Shown here one piece after another: positions 50,514 through 61,475 of a DNA stretch of 64,000 nt. The stretch comes from Pseudomonas fluorescens (GTDB lineage: Bacteria; Pseudomonadota; Gammaproteobacteria; Pseudomonadales; Pseudomonadaceae): assembly GCF_001708445.1 (NCBI RefSeq), contig NZ_CP015637.1:6387001-6451000 (forward strand). Reading direction: 5' to 3'. A program made the translations under genes and the position numbers. The notes beneath the pieces were generated by a model, which saw nothing but the letters and a program-made list of their open reading frames with translations, had not been told where the DNA came from and did no database searches. How positions within the stretch are numbered: position 1 is the first letter of the stretch; every line of letters begins with the position of its first letter.

Positions 50514-51284
50514 CTAGAATTTGCCGATGTGATAGCCGCCATCGGCGCTGAGCACTGTGCCGGTGATATAGCTGGATCTCTTGCTCAGCAAAAACATGAT
50601 CGCATCGGCGATTTCCTCTGGCTGGGCAAAGCGCTTCATGGCCGTCACGTCACGCTTGCGCTGGGTGTTTTCCGGATGGGCAGCCAGCCGTTCCGGAGAG
50701 TTCATACCTCCCAGTGTCGGCCCGGGCGCTACGGCGTTGACGCGCACGGCAAAGCCGGAATCGCTGTCGCAGGCATTCTCCATGGCGGCGACCTGCGTCA
50801 AGGCATTGAGCGCTGTCTTGCTGGCGACGTAGGCCGCCTGATTGGCCATCGGCATCACGCCAGCGCACGAGGAAACATTGACGATCGCTCCATCGGGGTA
50901 CTGGCTGATCAATGCCAGTTCTTTTTGCAGGCAGTAAAGGGGGCCGTTCAGGTTGGTGTGGATGACCCTGTTCCAGTCCTGCGGCTGGATTGTCGCGATC
51001 GGCGCGTAGGGGGCGGTAATGCCTGCGTTGTTGATGGCGTAGTGCAACTGATCAACCTCGCCAGCCACCTTCCCGAAGGCTTCGGCTACTGAAGTTTCCG
51101 ACGCTACATCGCAAAAGATGAACTGCGCCGAAGCCCCGAGTATCTCCAGAGCGGCGGCAGCCTTTTGCTCGTTTCTGCTCATCAGGAACAGCCGCGCGCC
51201 CGCTCCGGCCAGTTGCTTTGCCACGGCTAGGCCGATACCGCTTGCTCCGCCGGTGATGACGACGTTCTTGTCTTGAAATTCCAT
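50514..51284 (-). CDS. Short-chain dehydrogenase/reductase (SDR) 2
   Basis: The ATG at 51284 (MEFQDKNVVITGG) gives 256 residues. The loop TGGASGIG, the NNAG motif (YAINNAGIT), catalytic Ser and Tyr-x3-Lys (NVSSCAGV; YVASKTALN) and a C-terminal AVAPGPTLGGM segment are all typical of classical SDRs close to FabG. It lies 1 base after the old-yellow-enzyme gene and 8 bases before SDR 1. Confidence 0.9.
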   Translation of the reverse strand: MEFQDKNVVITGGASGIGLAVAKQLAGAGARLFLMSRNEQKAAAALEILGASAQFIFCDVASETSVAEAFGKVAGEVDQLHYAINNAGITAPYAPIATIQPQDWNRVIHTNLNGPLYCLQKELALISQYPDGAIVNVSSCAGVMPMANQAAYVASKTALNALTQVAAMENACDSDSGFAVRVNAVAPGPTLGGMNSPERLAAHPENTQRKRDVTAMKRFAQPEEIADAIMFLLSKRSSYITGTVLSADGGYHIGKF

Positions 51285-51285
51285 G

Positions 51286-52434
51286 TTATTGATTCCCGTA
51301 ATGGATGTGAGCGGGCCGCTTGTAATGCTCATTCACGCAGCAATACACCCGATCGAGTTGCGGATTGCTCTTGTCTCGAAAGCAGTTACCGTCAAACCGG
51401 CATTGCTGGACCTGATCCTCATGGCCGGCGAGCGACTTGCTGATCAGGTCGTTATCGGCAAAAAGGGCTCGGCTCATGCCGACCAGATCACAGTGACCCA
51501 GCCGCAGTTGATCTTCTGCCTCCTGCAGCGAGCCAATGAAACCGGCATAGCCGACCGGGAGCGAGGTGAACGACTTGATCAGCCGCACCCCTTCGACGAA
51601 CTGTCGCTGAATCTCAGGATGGGCAGAAAGCATGTAGCGGAAGGTTTCCTTGATGGTGATCGAGCACATGATTGCCGACGTCCCGGCGTCCGCCAGAGCA
51701 GCCACTACGTCCTCGAGCAGTTCCGGTTGCTGCCCGCTGGTGCCCAGACAATCATCGATGCCCAGGCGCACGGAAACCTCCAGGTCTCCAGCGGTAACCC
51801 TATGAATGCGGTCGATGACTTCCAGCAGGAACCGCGCTCGCTTGAGCGGGCTGGCGCCATAGGCGTCACGCCGATGGTTGGTCCAGGGCGATAGAAAACT
51901 GCTCAGCAGATAGCCGTTGGATGCCTGGAGCTGGACCATTTTGGCGCCGGCCTGTCTGGCACGCAGAGCCGCTTGGGCAAACTGATCGCAGACAGCGTCG
52001 ATGTCCTCGACACTCATCTCTACCAACAGATCGGCACCGCTGCTACCGGATAACGCACTGCGGCTCGGGCAAAGCAGCGGTTGGCCGCTGATCTGCGTGC
52101 CACCTTGGGCTCCGTAATGCTGAAGTTGCACCACCACCGGACAGTCCCGCTGGTGGCCGTACTCCACCAGCGGCGCGAGCTTTTCCAGGTTGGCATCGCT
52201 GTGCAGGCACAGGCCTCGCGCATGCAGGCGCGTGGAGGGCGCTATGGAGGAGTTGCCCAGTACCACCATGGCGCAGCCACCGTCGATCACATGTTGATAG
52301 AAAGTGAGCATTTCTTCGGACAGCGAACCGTCCGAGGTGGCCAGGTCGATGCCCATCGGGGCGAAATACAATCGGTTTTTCAGCGAAACGCTCTTACCGA
52401 TCACCAGTGGGCGTTGTGAAAGCTCATAGCTCAT
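51286..52434 (-). CDS. Old-yellow-enzyme type NADH:flavin oxidoreductase
   Basis: The ATG at 52434 (MSYELSQRPLVIG) gives 382 residues. It is an FMN barrel of the OYE/dienoyl-CoA reductase group. YFAPMGIDLA begins the barrel, VVVQLQHYGAQG carries the His active-site region, and NGYLLSSFLSPWTNHRRDAYG follows (split at the helix). Its C-terminal cysteines (CRFDGNC, CC) resemble a 4Fe-4S loop but with altered spacing. Such enzymes reduce activated C=C bonds, which would suit saturation of a butenolide ring; that is inference. Confidence 0.88.
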   Translation of the reverse strand: MSYELSQRPLVIGKSVSLKNRLYFAPMGIDLATSDGSLSEEMLTFYQHVIDGGCAMVVLGNSSIAPSTRLHARGLCLHSDANLEKLAPLVEYGHQRDCPVVVQLQHYGAQGGTQISGQPLLCPSRSALSGSSGADLLVEMSVEDIDAVCDQFAQAALRARQAGAKMVQLQASNGYLLSSFLSPWTNHRRDAYGASPLKRARFLLEVIDRIHRVTAGDLEVSVRLGIDDCLGTSGQQPELLEDVVAALADAGTSAIMCSITIKETFRYMLSAHPEIQRQFVEGVRLIKSFTSLPVGYAGFIGSLQEAEDQLRLGHCDLVGMSRALFADNDLISKSLAGHEDQVQQCRFDGNCFRDKSNPQLDRVYCCVNEHYKRPAHIHYGNQ

Positions 52435-52447
52435 GGGCGAACGATCC

Positions 52448-53647
52448 TCATGCCACGATTTGCTCGTGGGCCAGAGGGGCTGGTGAAGAGGCCGCGGCCC
52501 ATCGCATCTGCCCGGCAAAGAAGCAGTGGCACTTGATCGTTTCACGGAGTTCGCTGGCCTGGTCCTTGGACAACTTACCGAACACCAGCACCCGCTGGTC
52601 GGATTCGCCGGTGGAGCAGGTCGAAGCAACTGGCAGGCTGAGGAAACCACCCCCTTCGATGTAGAGCGATACGGTGCTGACCGTGCTCCAATCGATGGCC
52701 CCGGCTTGATGAGTCACCAGCACTCCCAGTACCGAGAGCAGGCTCAGCCTGGCTTGCAACACGCTATCGGCGTGATGCACGAGGATGTTCTTGGGCAAGC
52801 GATCGGAAGGGGTAAACCAATGATCCTGAGGGTAGTTCAACGAGCGCATGCGTTTGAACAGCGGTAACTTGATCACTGCGCCTTGCAGCCAAAGACGCGA
52901 CACCAGCCGACCGTTCTGATAGAAGTTCGCGCACTTGTCGATGGACTTGGGTTGTGATCGCCTGAGGCCCTGGGCCTGCTGCACCACGATTTCGACTTCA
53001 TAGGCCGATTCGGTGTAGGCATTGAAGGAAATGCGCAAGTCTTCGATGGAAATGGAAACTGCGCCGCGCCGGTGCCCCAAGTAGTTGTAGACGTAGTAGT
53101 ACATGGCTTGCCTGGCCACCTCGATCAACATCAGGCCCGGCACATGTTCGTGCTGCTTGTTATAGAAGTAGTAATTCTTGGTGTCATTGATCAACAGATA
53201 AGACCCCTGCCTGGCCTTATCCCACTGCGCGAGCGCTTCAAGGCACTCGATCATGCGTAATACCTGGTCGGACGGTATTTCGGCATCACCGCCCTGAAAA
53301 TGCTGGGCAAGGTAGCGTTGGGCCTGCAGGGGGATGAATTCAGCCGTGAGGATGAAGTGGTCGCCGCACTCGGTATAGAAATCAGTCAGGCGGATCTCGA
53401 AGGTGGAGAGTGTGCTCGCCTGTTCCGCACTGATTTTCAAGGGCAGATAGCGCAGCACATACTGGCCATCTTGCGCACTGTACAGCGCCTCGAACAGGGC
53501 CTGATCCTGCGCGTTGCCAGCCAGTATTTCTGCACCAATCGTAGTACTGAGAAAACTGGGCAGAATCAGCCTTGGTCGAGCGATCAGGACATCCTTGGGG
53601 CTGTCTTTGTGCAACAGATGGGGGTCAATCAAGTCTGCGCAGTTCAT
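52448..53647 (-). CDS. AfsA-type double hot-dog protein (butyrolactone synthase family)
   Basis: The 399-residue protein looks like a tandem hot-dog of the AfsA/ScbA family. In Streptomyces AfsA condenses a beta-ketoacyl-ACP with dihydroxyacetone phosphate on the way to gamma-butyrolactone signals. Here the family core is HEHVPGLMLIEVARQAMYY (166-184), with His168, Glu176 and Arg179. ISIEDLRISFNAYTES follows, and the second hot-dog includes DHWFTPSDRLPKNILVHH. Homology is judged by eye. It overlaps the DUF2867 gene by four bases and lies 13 bases before the OYE gene. Confidence 0.75.
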   Translation of the reverse strand: MNCADLIDPHLLHKDSPKDVLIARPRLILPSFLSTTIGAEILAGNAQDQALFEALYSAQDGQYVLRYLPLKISAEQASTLSTFEIRLTDFYTECGDHFILTAEFIPLQAQRYLAQHFQGGDAEIPSDQVLRMIECLEALAQWDKARQGSYLLINDTKNYYFYNKQHEHVPGLMLIEVARQAMYYYVYNYLGHRRGAVSISIEDLRISFNAYTESAYEVEIVVQQAQGLRRSQPKSIDKCANFYQNGRLVSRLWLQGAVIKLPLFKRMRSLNYPQDHWFTPSDRLPKNILVHHADSVLQARLSLLSVLGVLVTHQAGAIDWSTVSTVSLYIEGGGFLSLPVASTCSTGESDQRVLVFGKLSKDQASELRETIKCHCFFAGQMRWAAASSPAPLAHEQIVA

Positions 53648-54174
53648 GGGTTGCGATCTCCAAGTGAGCGAATTGGGGAATGTAGGGGGAGACGGGACAG
53701 CAAAAGCTTAATGATGGGCCCATGTACCGGCGCCACCGGCAGCATGTAGAGGCGGCCGAAAGTATTGAAGGTCTTGACGGAGGTGGTGATATGCAGGCAA
53801 CGCGGTTGCGTGAGTGTTGTATCGATCGAGACCATGACCGCCAGATGGGTATCGCGTGAGGTCAGTACCAGCTTGTGTGCGCTGAGGGCCTCGACGGTGA
53901 AGAAATCGAGCTTTTCGCCGACCGTCGGGACGCACTCTGGTGTGACGCCCGAGAACCCGCCGATCTTCTCGACGTGAAAGTGCTGCGAGATGCTGTCGCG
54001 CAGCCTGAACGCACCTTTGAGCCAGGCGGGCGTCGCGGCCGTCATCAGGCAATACAGTTCGAATACCGTGGATTCGGTGTCGATGATCGCGCTGGCCGAA
54101 TGCAGAAAACCTAGCTCATGGAGCTCGGCCACCAGGCTGGCGCACGGTGGGATCTGGGCGTTTGGCGTCTTCAT
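53644..54174 (-). CDS. DUF2867 family protein
   Basis: The ATG at 54174 (MKTPNAQIPPC) gives 176 residues. DUF2867-type features are AWLKGAFRLRDSI, LDFFTVEAL, KLVLTSRDTHLAVMVSI and TFGRLYMLPVAPVHGPIIK. The fold is START/SRPBCC-like, which often binds small hydrophobic ligands; the role is unknown. Its stop overlaps the AfsA-type gene start (ATGA). Confidence 0.8.
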   Translation of the reverse strand: MKTPNAQIPPCASLVAELHELGFLHSASAIIDTESTVFELYCLMTAATPAWLKGAFRLRDSISQHFHVEKIGGFSGVTPECVPTVGEKLDFFTVEALSAHKLVLTSRDTHLAVMVSIDTTLTQPRCLHITTSVKTFNTFGRLYMLPVAPVHGPIIKLLLSRLPLHSPIRSLGDRNP

Positions 54175-54187
54175 GATGGATGACACC

Positions 54188-54781
54188 TTATTGCAGCAGG
54201 GCGATTTGCGCCTGCTCGGCCTGCAATAGCATGTTTTCGTAGAGCTGGTCGGCGGATGCCTGGTCCTCAATGACCTGTTCGGCGACATTCTGAGCGATGA
54301 CGTCGATTGATTCGTCGTCGATGAATACCGATTCGTAAACCCCGACGACAGGCAGGTAGATACCTTTGACGTACGCCACCGTCTGCTGCAAAGGCCTGAG
54401 CAATTCATCCAGTGTGTAACGGTTGAACCCGCCAGCGCGGTAGCCTGTGGATGGCGCCCCCACTGTGGTGACGATCATGAACTCCTTGTTCTTGAGCTTG
54501 TCGCCACCGCGTGCGTAGGCATAGCCGGGGGTGAACACTTCATCGATCCACTGTTTCATGATTGCCGGGCAGGAATACCAATACAACGGAAACAGCAACA
54601 CGATGCGGTCATGGGCATCGAGCAACGCCTGCTCTGCACGAACATCGAACCCGGTGGGCGTTACCGCGCAAGACAGGCTATGGACCTTGACGCCACGATG
54701 GCTGATCTTGCTCATGATCGCGATATTGACGCGGGAAACCGAGAGATCCGGATGCCCCGAAATGACAATGACTTTTTTCAT
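54188..54781 (-). CDS. Flavodoxin-like NAD(P)H-dependent oxidoreductase
   Basis: This 197-residue protein belongs to the KefF/MdaB/NQO1 flavodoxin-fold family. SGHPDLSVSRVNIAI is the phosphate loop, FPLYWYSCPAIMKQWIDEV the isoalloxazine contact, and GGFNRYTLDELLRPLQQT follows. It reduces quinones or other electron acceptors with NAD(P)H and FMN. It is the first gene of the operon, with a lux-box-like site 73-92 bases upstream. Confidence 0.88.
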   Translation of the reverse strand: MKKVIVISGHPDLSVSRVNIAIMSKISHRGVKVHSLSCAVTPTGFDVRAEQALLDAHDRIVLLFPLYWYSCPAIMKQWIDEVFTPGYAYARGGDKLKNKEFMIVTTVGAPSTGYRAGGFNRYTLDELLRPLQQTVAYVKGIYLPVVGVYESVFIDDESIDVIAQNVAEQVIEDQASADQLYENMLLQAEQAQIALLQ

Positions 54782-54853
54782 GTAGGGCCCATGTCCTTTA
54801 TATGGTTGAAATGCCGATGCAGCGCTATTTAAGAACAGGGGCCTGAAGTTGTA

Positions 54854-54873
54854 ACCTAACCTTTTGGGGAGGC
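54854..54873 (-). promoter_or_regulatory. Degenerate lux-box-like site upstream of the AfsA-type operon
   Basis: ACCTAACCTTTTGGGGAGGC aligns with the better site at 55550-55569 at 13 of 20 positions, sharing the CT...TTTTGGG...AGG pattern. It lies 73-92 bases upstream of the flavodoxin-like gene, a normal place for a LuxR activator site. The standard outer triplets CTG/CAG are changed to CTA/GAG. Confidence 0.5.
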
Positions 54874-54916
54874 GGCTTGCCCAATTTGCCGGCAGCGGCA
54901 GGCCATTCGTAGTGCT

Positions 54917-55492
54917 TCAGGCCACTTCTCGATCAACAAGGCTGGGCGGTACCCTGATCCAGTTGGCCATGATCTTTTGCCCTTCGATCACGGTCAGCTT
55001 TTCCCCGCAATGAGCGTCGAAGCCCGCTTTGCGCAACAATCGGGCGATCCCCGGCGGAGATACCGTGATCAATTGGCGAACCTCGTGGCGAGCCGCGACC
55101 TTGAGCACTTCGTGCAGCAGCGCCACGGCGTTCGGCGATGACATTGAATGGCCAGTGAAGGTCTGTTGCTGCAGGTCGACGGCAGCAAAACGGGAGATTT
55201 CCCAGATGTCCGCCGAATGAGGGAGTGCCTGGTCGCCGAGCACCTGGGGAAACACTTCTCCCAGCAGATAGGGCTTGTGTGTGGGCAGCAGCCGCGCTAC
55301 GCCGACGATGCGCGGGCCTTGATGGGCGATCACGTATACCGTGTCGTCGCGATCGAATTGATCCAGCTCCTCACCGATCGCACAGTCCAGATGCCATCCA
55401 AGTTTCTCGACAAATACGCGATAGCGATATCGCAGCAGGGCCTGCCACAGTTCTATCGGTAATGTAAGGCGCGTACCCGTGGTCATATACAT
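54917..55492 (-). CDS. Acyl-homoserine-lactone synthase (LuxI family)
   Basis: LuxI enzymes make N-acyl-homoserine lactones from SAM and acyl-ACP. I choose the ATG at 55492, which follows a GAGGG ribosome site; codons further upstream encode a low-complexity segment. The 191-residue protein has all the usual invariant residues: Arg23, Phe27, Trp33, Asp44, Asp47, Arg67 (ARLLPT), Phe81 (EVFP), Glu98 and Arg101 (WEISRFA). The acyl chain cannot be predicted. It has a lux box 58-77 bases upstream. Confidence 0.93.
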   Translation of the reverse strand: MYMTTGTRLTLPIELWQALLRYRYRVFVEKLGWHLDCAIGEELDQFDRDDTVYVIAHQGPRIVGVARLLPTHKPYLLGEVFPQVLGDQALPHSADIWEISRFAAVDLQQQTFTGHSMSSPNAVALLHEVLKVAARHEVRQLITVSPPGIARLLRKAGFDAHCGEKLTVIEGQKIMANWIRVPPSLVDREVA

Positions 55493-55549
55493 GAGGAACC
55501 CTCGGCAAATAATCGAGGGATAATTCAGCAGAATAATCGAATGCTTAGG

Positions 55550-55569
55550 TACTGCTCTTTTGGGCAGGT
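55550..55569 (-). promoter_or_regulatory. lux box upstream of luxI
   Basis: TACTGCTCTTTTGGGCAGGT matches the NNCTG-N10-CAGNN lux-box pattern exactly. Its reverse complement begins ACCTGCCC. It is 58-77 bases before the luxI ATG and between luxI and luxR, a typical autoinduction site. Confidence 0.78.
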
Positions 55570-55651
55570 GCGTCTTCAACGTGCGAGTATTATTGTTGTT
55601 GTTCTCACTCGGCGCCGTTAACGCTTCAGCGGTGCACACATGAGTGGTGTC

Positions 55652-56368
55652 TCAGACGAGCAAGCCCAGTGTAGTGGCGCGCACTACGGTAGCGGTGCAG
55701 TTATGGACGCCCAGTTTCGAGCCTGCATTGCGCAGGTGAAACTTGATGGTTTCCCGCGATAGCGAGAGGATCAAACCGATCTCGTAGGCAGTCTTGCCGT
55801 CGGCTGCCCACTTAAGGACTTCACATTCGCGCCGCGACAGCGATTTTTCCTGCGGTAATTGCCACTGCGGTGTCAGTACTCGCAAGAACCCCTGATGGGC
55901 GACATTCACCAAAAACCGCATGTATTTTTGATTGGATGCGAGCTCTTGCGCAGTAATAGCGTCGCTGGGGCGCGCCAGTGTCAGCATGCCGCCGCTACCG
56001 CGGCCGTCCAGACAGGATTGAGCCCAACCATGGACCAGTCCGGCTGCGCGGGCTTCCTCCCACATCTGCGGGGTTTGCTGGGTTATTTGCTCGTCCCAGA
56101 CAATCGGTATCGTCGATTTCGTGCAGTGTTGCACTGTCGGGTCCACGGCAATGTATTCGCACTGGGCATAGCGTTGTCGCCACGAAGGCTGAAAATTGTT
56201 GCTCATCACGACCGCAGGGCGGGTGACGGGTATAGGTATTCGGATCCCATAGGCGCAATAGTCGAACCCTAGGTGTCTTGCAGTGCTTACGATCCGATCC
56301 AACAATTCAGCTTCAGTTTGGGCATTGTCGATCGTGTGTAACAGGTCATCCATCCACTTCACTGTCAT
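55652..56368 (-). CDS. LuxR-type AHL receptor and activator
   Basis: The 238-residue protein has an N-terminal autoinducer-binding domain with the conserved Trp63, Tyr67, Asp76-Pro77, Trp91 and Gly114. A C-terminal GerE-type helix-turn-helix (about 175-238; LSRRECEVLKWAADGKTAYEIG, split at the turn; SRETIKFHLRNAGSKLG) has the usual Glu and Gly. It probably binds the AHL from the neighbouring synthase and acts at the lux boxes. It sits upstream of luxI on the same strand. A 160-base gap separates them. Confidence 0.93.
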   Translation of the reverse strand: MTVKWMDDLLHTIDNAQTEAELLDRIVSTARHLGFDYCAYGIRIPIPVTRPAVVMSNNFQPSWRQRYAQCEYIAVDPTVQHCTKSTIPIVWDEQITQQTPQMWEEARAAGLVHGWAQSCLDGRGSGGMLTLARPSDAITAQELASNQKYMRFLVNVAHQGFLRVLTPQWQLPQEKSLSRRECEVLKWAADGKTAYEIGLILSLSRETIKFHLRNAGSKLGVHNCTATVVRATTLGLLV

Positions 56369-56681
56369 TCTCCTTGAATTGACCTTGTTACGCTCTATCT
56401 GCGCCGACTATCACTTTCGGACGCACTCATGACACAGGGTAGTGCTGCTACTGCTTGGTAACTTGCCAGACCAGTGATCGGTATTGGGATTACTGCCGCT
56501 AGGCAAGGGTAGCCTGACTGCGGCGGGAAATCATTGAGCTGGAACAATTCATTGACAGTTGGTGACCGAGCGTTGGGAAGTTTGAGACGTTCTGTTACCT
56601 GAACCCTGTGATGGCGTCACCACCGAATTGGCCCCGCTGCCGATAACTACAACAGCGCTAAAAATCTCTGTTTTTAAAGAC
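56369..56681. other. Gene-free gap upstream of luxR
   Basis: This 313-base stretch between the gyrB terminator and luxR has no convincing coding region and no CTG-N10-CAG lux box. It must hold the luxR promoter on the minus strand. A loose TTGCC/GGCAA inverted repeat (about 56463-56506) is the only structure noted. Confidence 0.6.
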
Positions 56682-56714
56682 AAAAAAGCCAACGTTTAAA
56701 AACGTTGGCTTTTT
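56682..56714. terminator. Bidirectional terminator after gyrB
   Basis: GCCAACG and CGTTGGC arms with an AT-rich loop are flanked by A6 and T5 runs. It ends gyrB transcripts and lies about 70 bases downstream of the gyrB stop. Confidence 0.92.
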
Positions 56715-56787
56715 CAGTCAGTTGAGCTGACAAGCTTGAGTCATCTATTTGTGAAAGTTCTCATTTATTCTGAGAACCTCCACCTGA

Positions 56788-60313
<3,526 letters not shown>

Positions 60314-60333
60314 CTAGCTTCTGCTGAGCATGA

Positions 60334-61437
60334 TTACAGGCGCATCGGCATAACAACGTAAGCCGAGTCGTCGTTATCGGATTCTTGCACCAGGGCGCTA
60401 CTGTTGGAGTCCGACAGGATCAGGCGCACCTGTTCCGTGGTCATCACGCCCAGCACATCAAGCAAGTAGCTCACGTTGAAGCCGATTTCCAGCGAACCGC
60501 CGTTGTAGTCGACGCCCACTTCTTCTTCCGCTTCTTCCTGCTCCGGGTTATTGGCCTGGATCTTCAACTGGCCGTTGGCCAATTGCAGGCGGATACCGCG
60601 GTACTTCTCGTTCGACAGAATCGCGGTACGGCTGAAGGCTTCACGCAGGGCCTGACGATCGCCGATGACCAGCTTGTCACCGCCTTTAGGCAGCACACGC
60701 TCGTAATCCGGGAACTTGCCGTCAACCAGCTTGGAGGTGAAGGTGAACTCCCCCGTGGTCGCGCGGATGTGATGCTGGCCCAGGACAATGCTGACGTTGC
60801 CATCCGGTTCGGTCAGCAAACGTGCCAATTCAAGGATACCTTTACGCGGCACGATCACCTGGTGACGGTCCGGCTGACCGATATCAGCACGCATCGAGCA
60901 CATTGCCAGACGATGACCGTCGGTGGCCACGGCACGGATGATGCCTTCCGACACTTCCAGCAGCATGCCGTTGAGGTAGTAACGCACGTCCTGCTGGGCC
61001 ATCGCGAAGCTGGTGCGCTCGATCAAACGGCGCAGCTTGCTTTGCTCCAGGCTGCAGGTCAGCGAGCCAGGGCCTTCTTCAACGGTGGGGAAATCATTGG
61101 CTGGCAAGGTAGACAGCGTAAAACGGCTGCGACCGGCCTTGACCACCAGCTTCTGCTCATCAACCTTGATGTCTATCAGCGCATCGTTGGGCAGGCTCTT
61201 ACAGATGTCCATCAGCTTGCGCGCGGGCACGGTGATCTCGCCAGGTTCGGCGGGTTCTTCGAGCTGGACGCGCCCCACCAGCTCGACTTCCAGGTCGGTA
61301 CCGGTCAAGGACAACTGCTGGCCTTCGACAACCAGCAATACGTTGGAGAGCACCGGCAAGGTCTGTCGGCGCTCGACGACGCCTGCGACCAGTTGCAGGG
61401 GTTTCAACAGGGCTTCGCGTTGAATGGTGAAATGCAT
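60334..61437 (-). CDS. dnaN: DNA polymerase III beta (sliding clamp)
   Basis: DnaN forms the ring clamp that tethers polymerase III. The 367-residue protein begins MHFTIQREALLKPLQLVAGV and ends YVVMPMRL, both family hallmarks, with three clamp domains of about 120 residues. It is the second gene of the dnaA operon, 38 bases after dnaA. Confidence 0.98.
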   Translation of the reverse strand: MHFTIQREALLKPLQLVAGVVERRQTLPVLSNVLLVVEGQQLSLTGTDLEVELVGRVQLEEPAEPGEITVPARKLMDICKSLPNDALIDIKVDEQKLVVKAGRSRFTLSTLPANDFPTVEEGPGSLTCSLEQSKLRRLIERTSFAMAQQDVRYYLNGMLLEVSEGIIRAVATDGHRLAMCSMRADIGQPDRHQVIVPRKGILELARLLTEPDGNVSIVLGQHHIRATTGEFTFTSKLVDGKFPDYERVLPKGGDKLVIGDRQALREAFSRTAILSNEKYRGIRLQLANGQLKIQANNPEQEEAEEEVGVDYNGGSLEIGFNVSYLLDVLGVMTTEQVRLILSDSNSSALVQESDNDDSAYVVMPMRL

Positions 61438-61475
61438 GGTCTAGTCCCTTGCCTTAATAAGCTGCGCTGGTGTCA

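Noticed and set aside
52435..52650. Longer start for the OYE gene
   Set aside because: The added 72 residues are out-of-frame AfsA-type coding sequence; the barrel begins at 52434.
56369..56681. Lux box upstream of luxR
   Set aside because: CTG and CAG triplets occur but with 13- or 14-base spacing, not 10.
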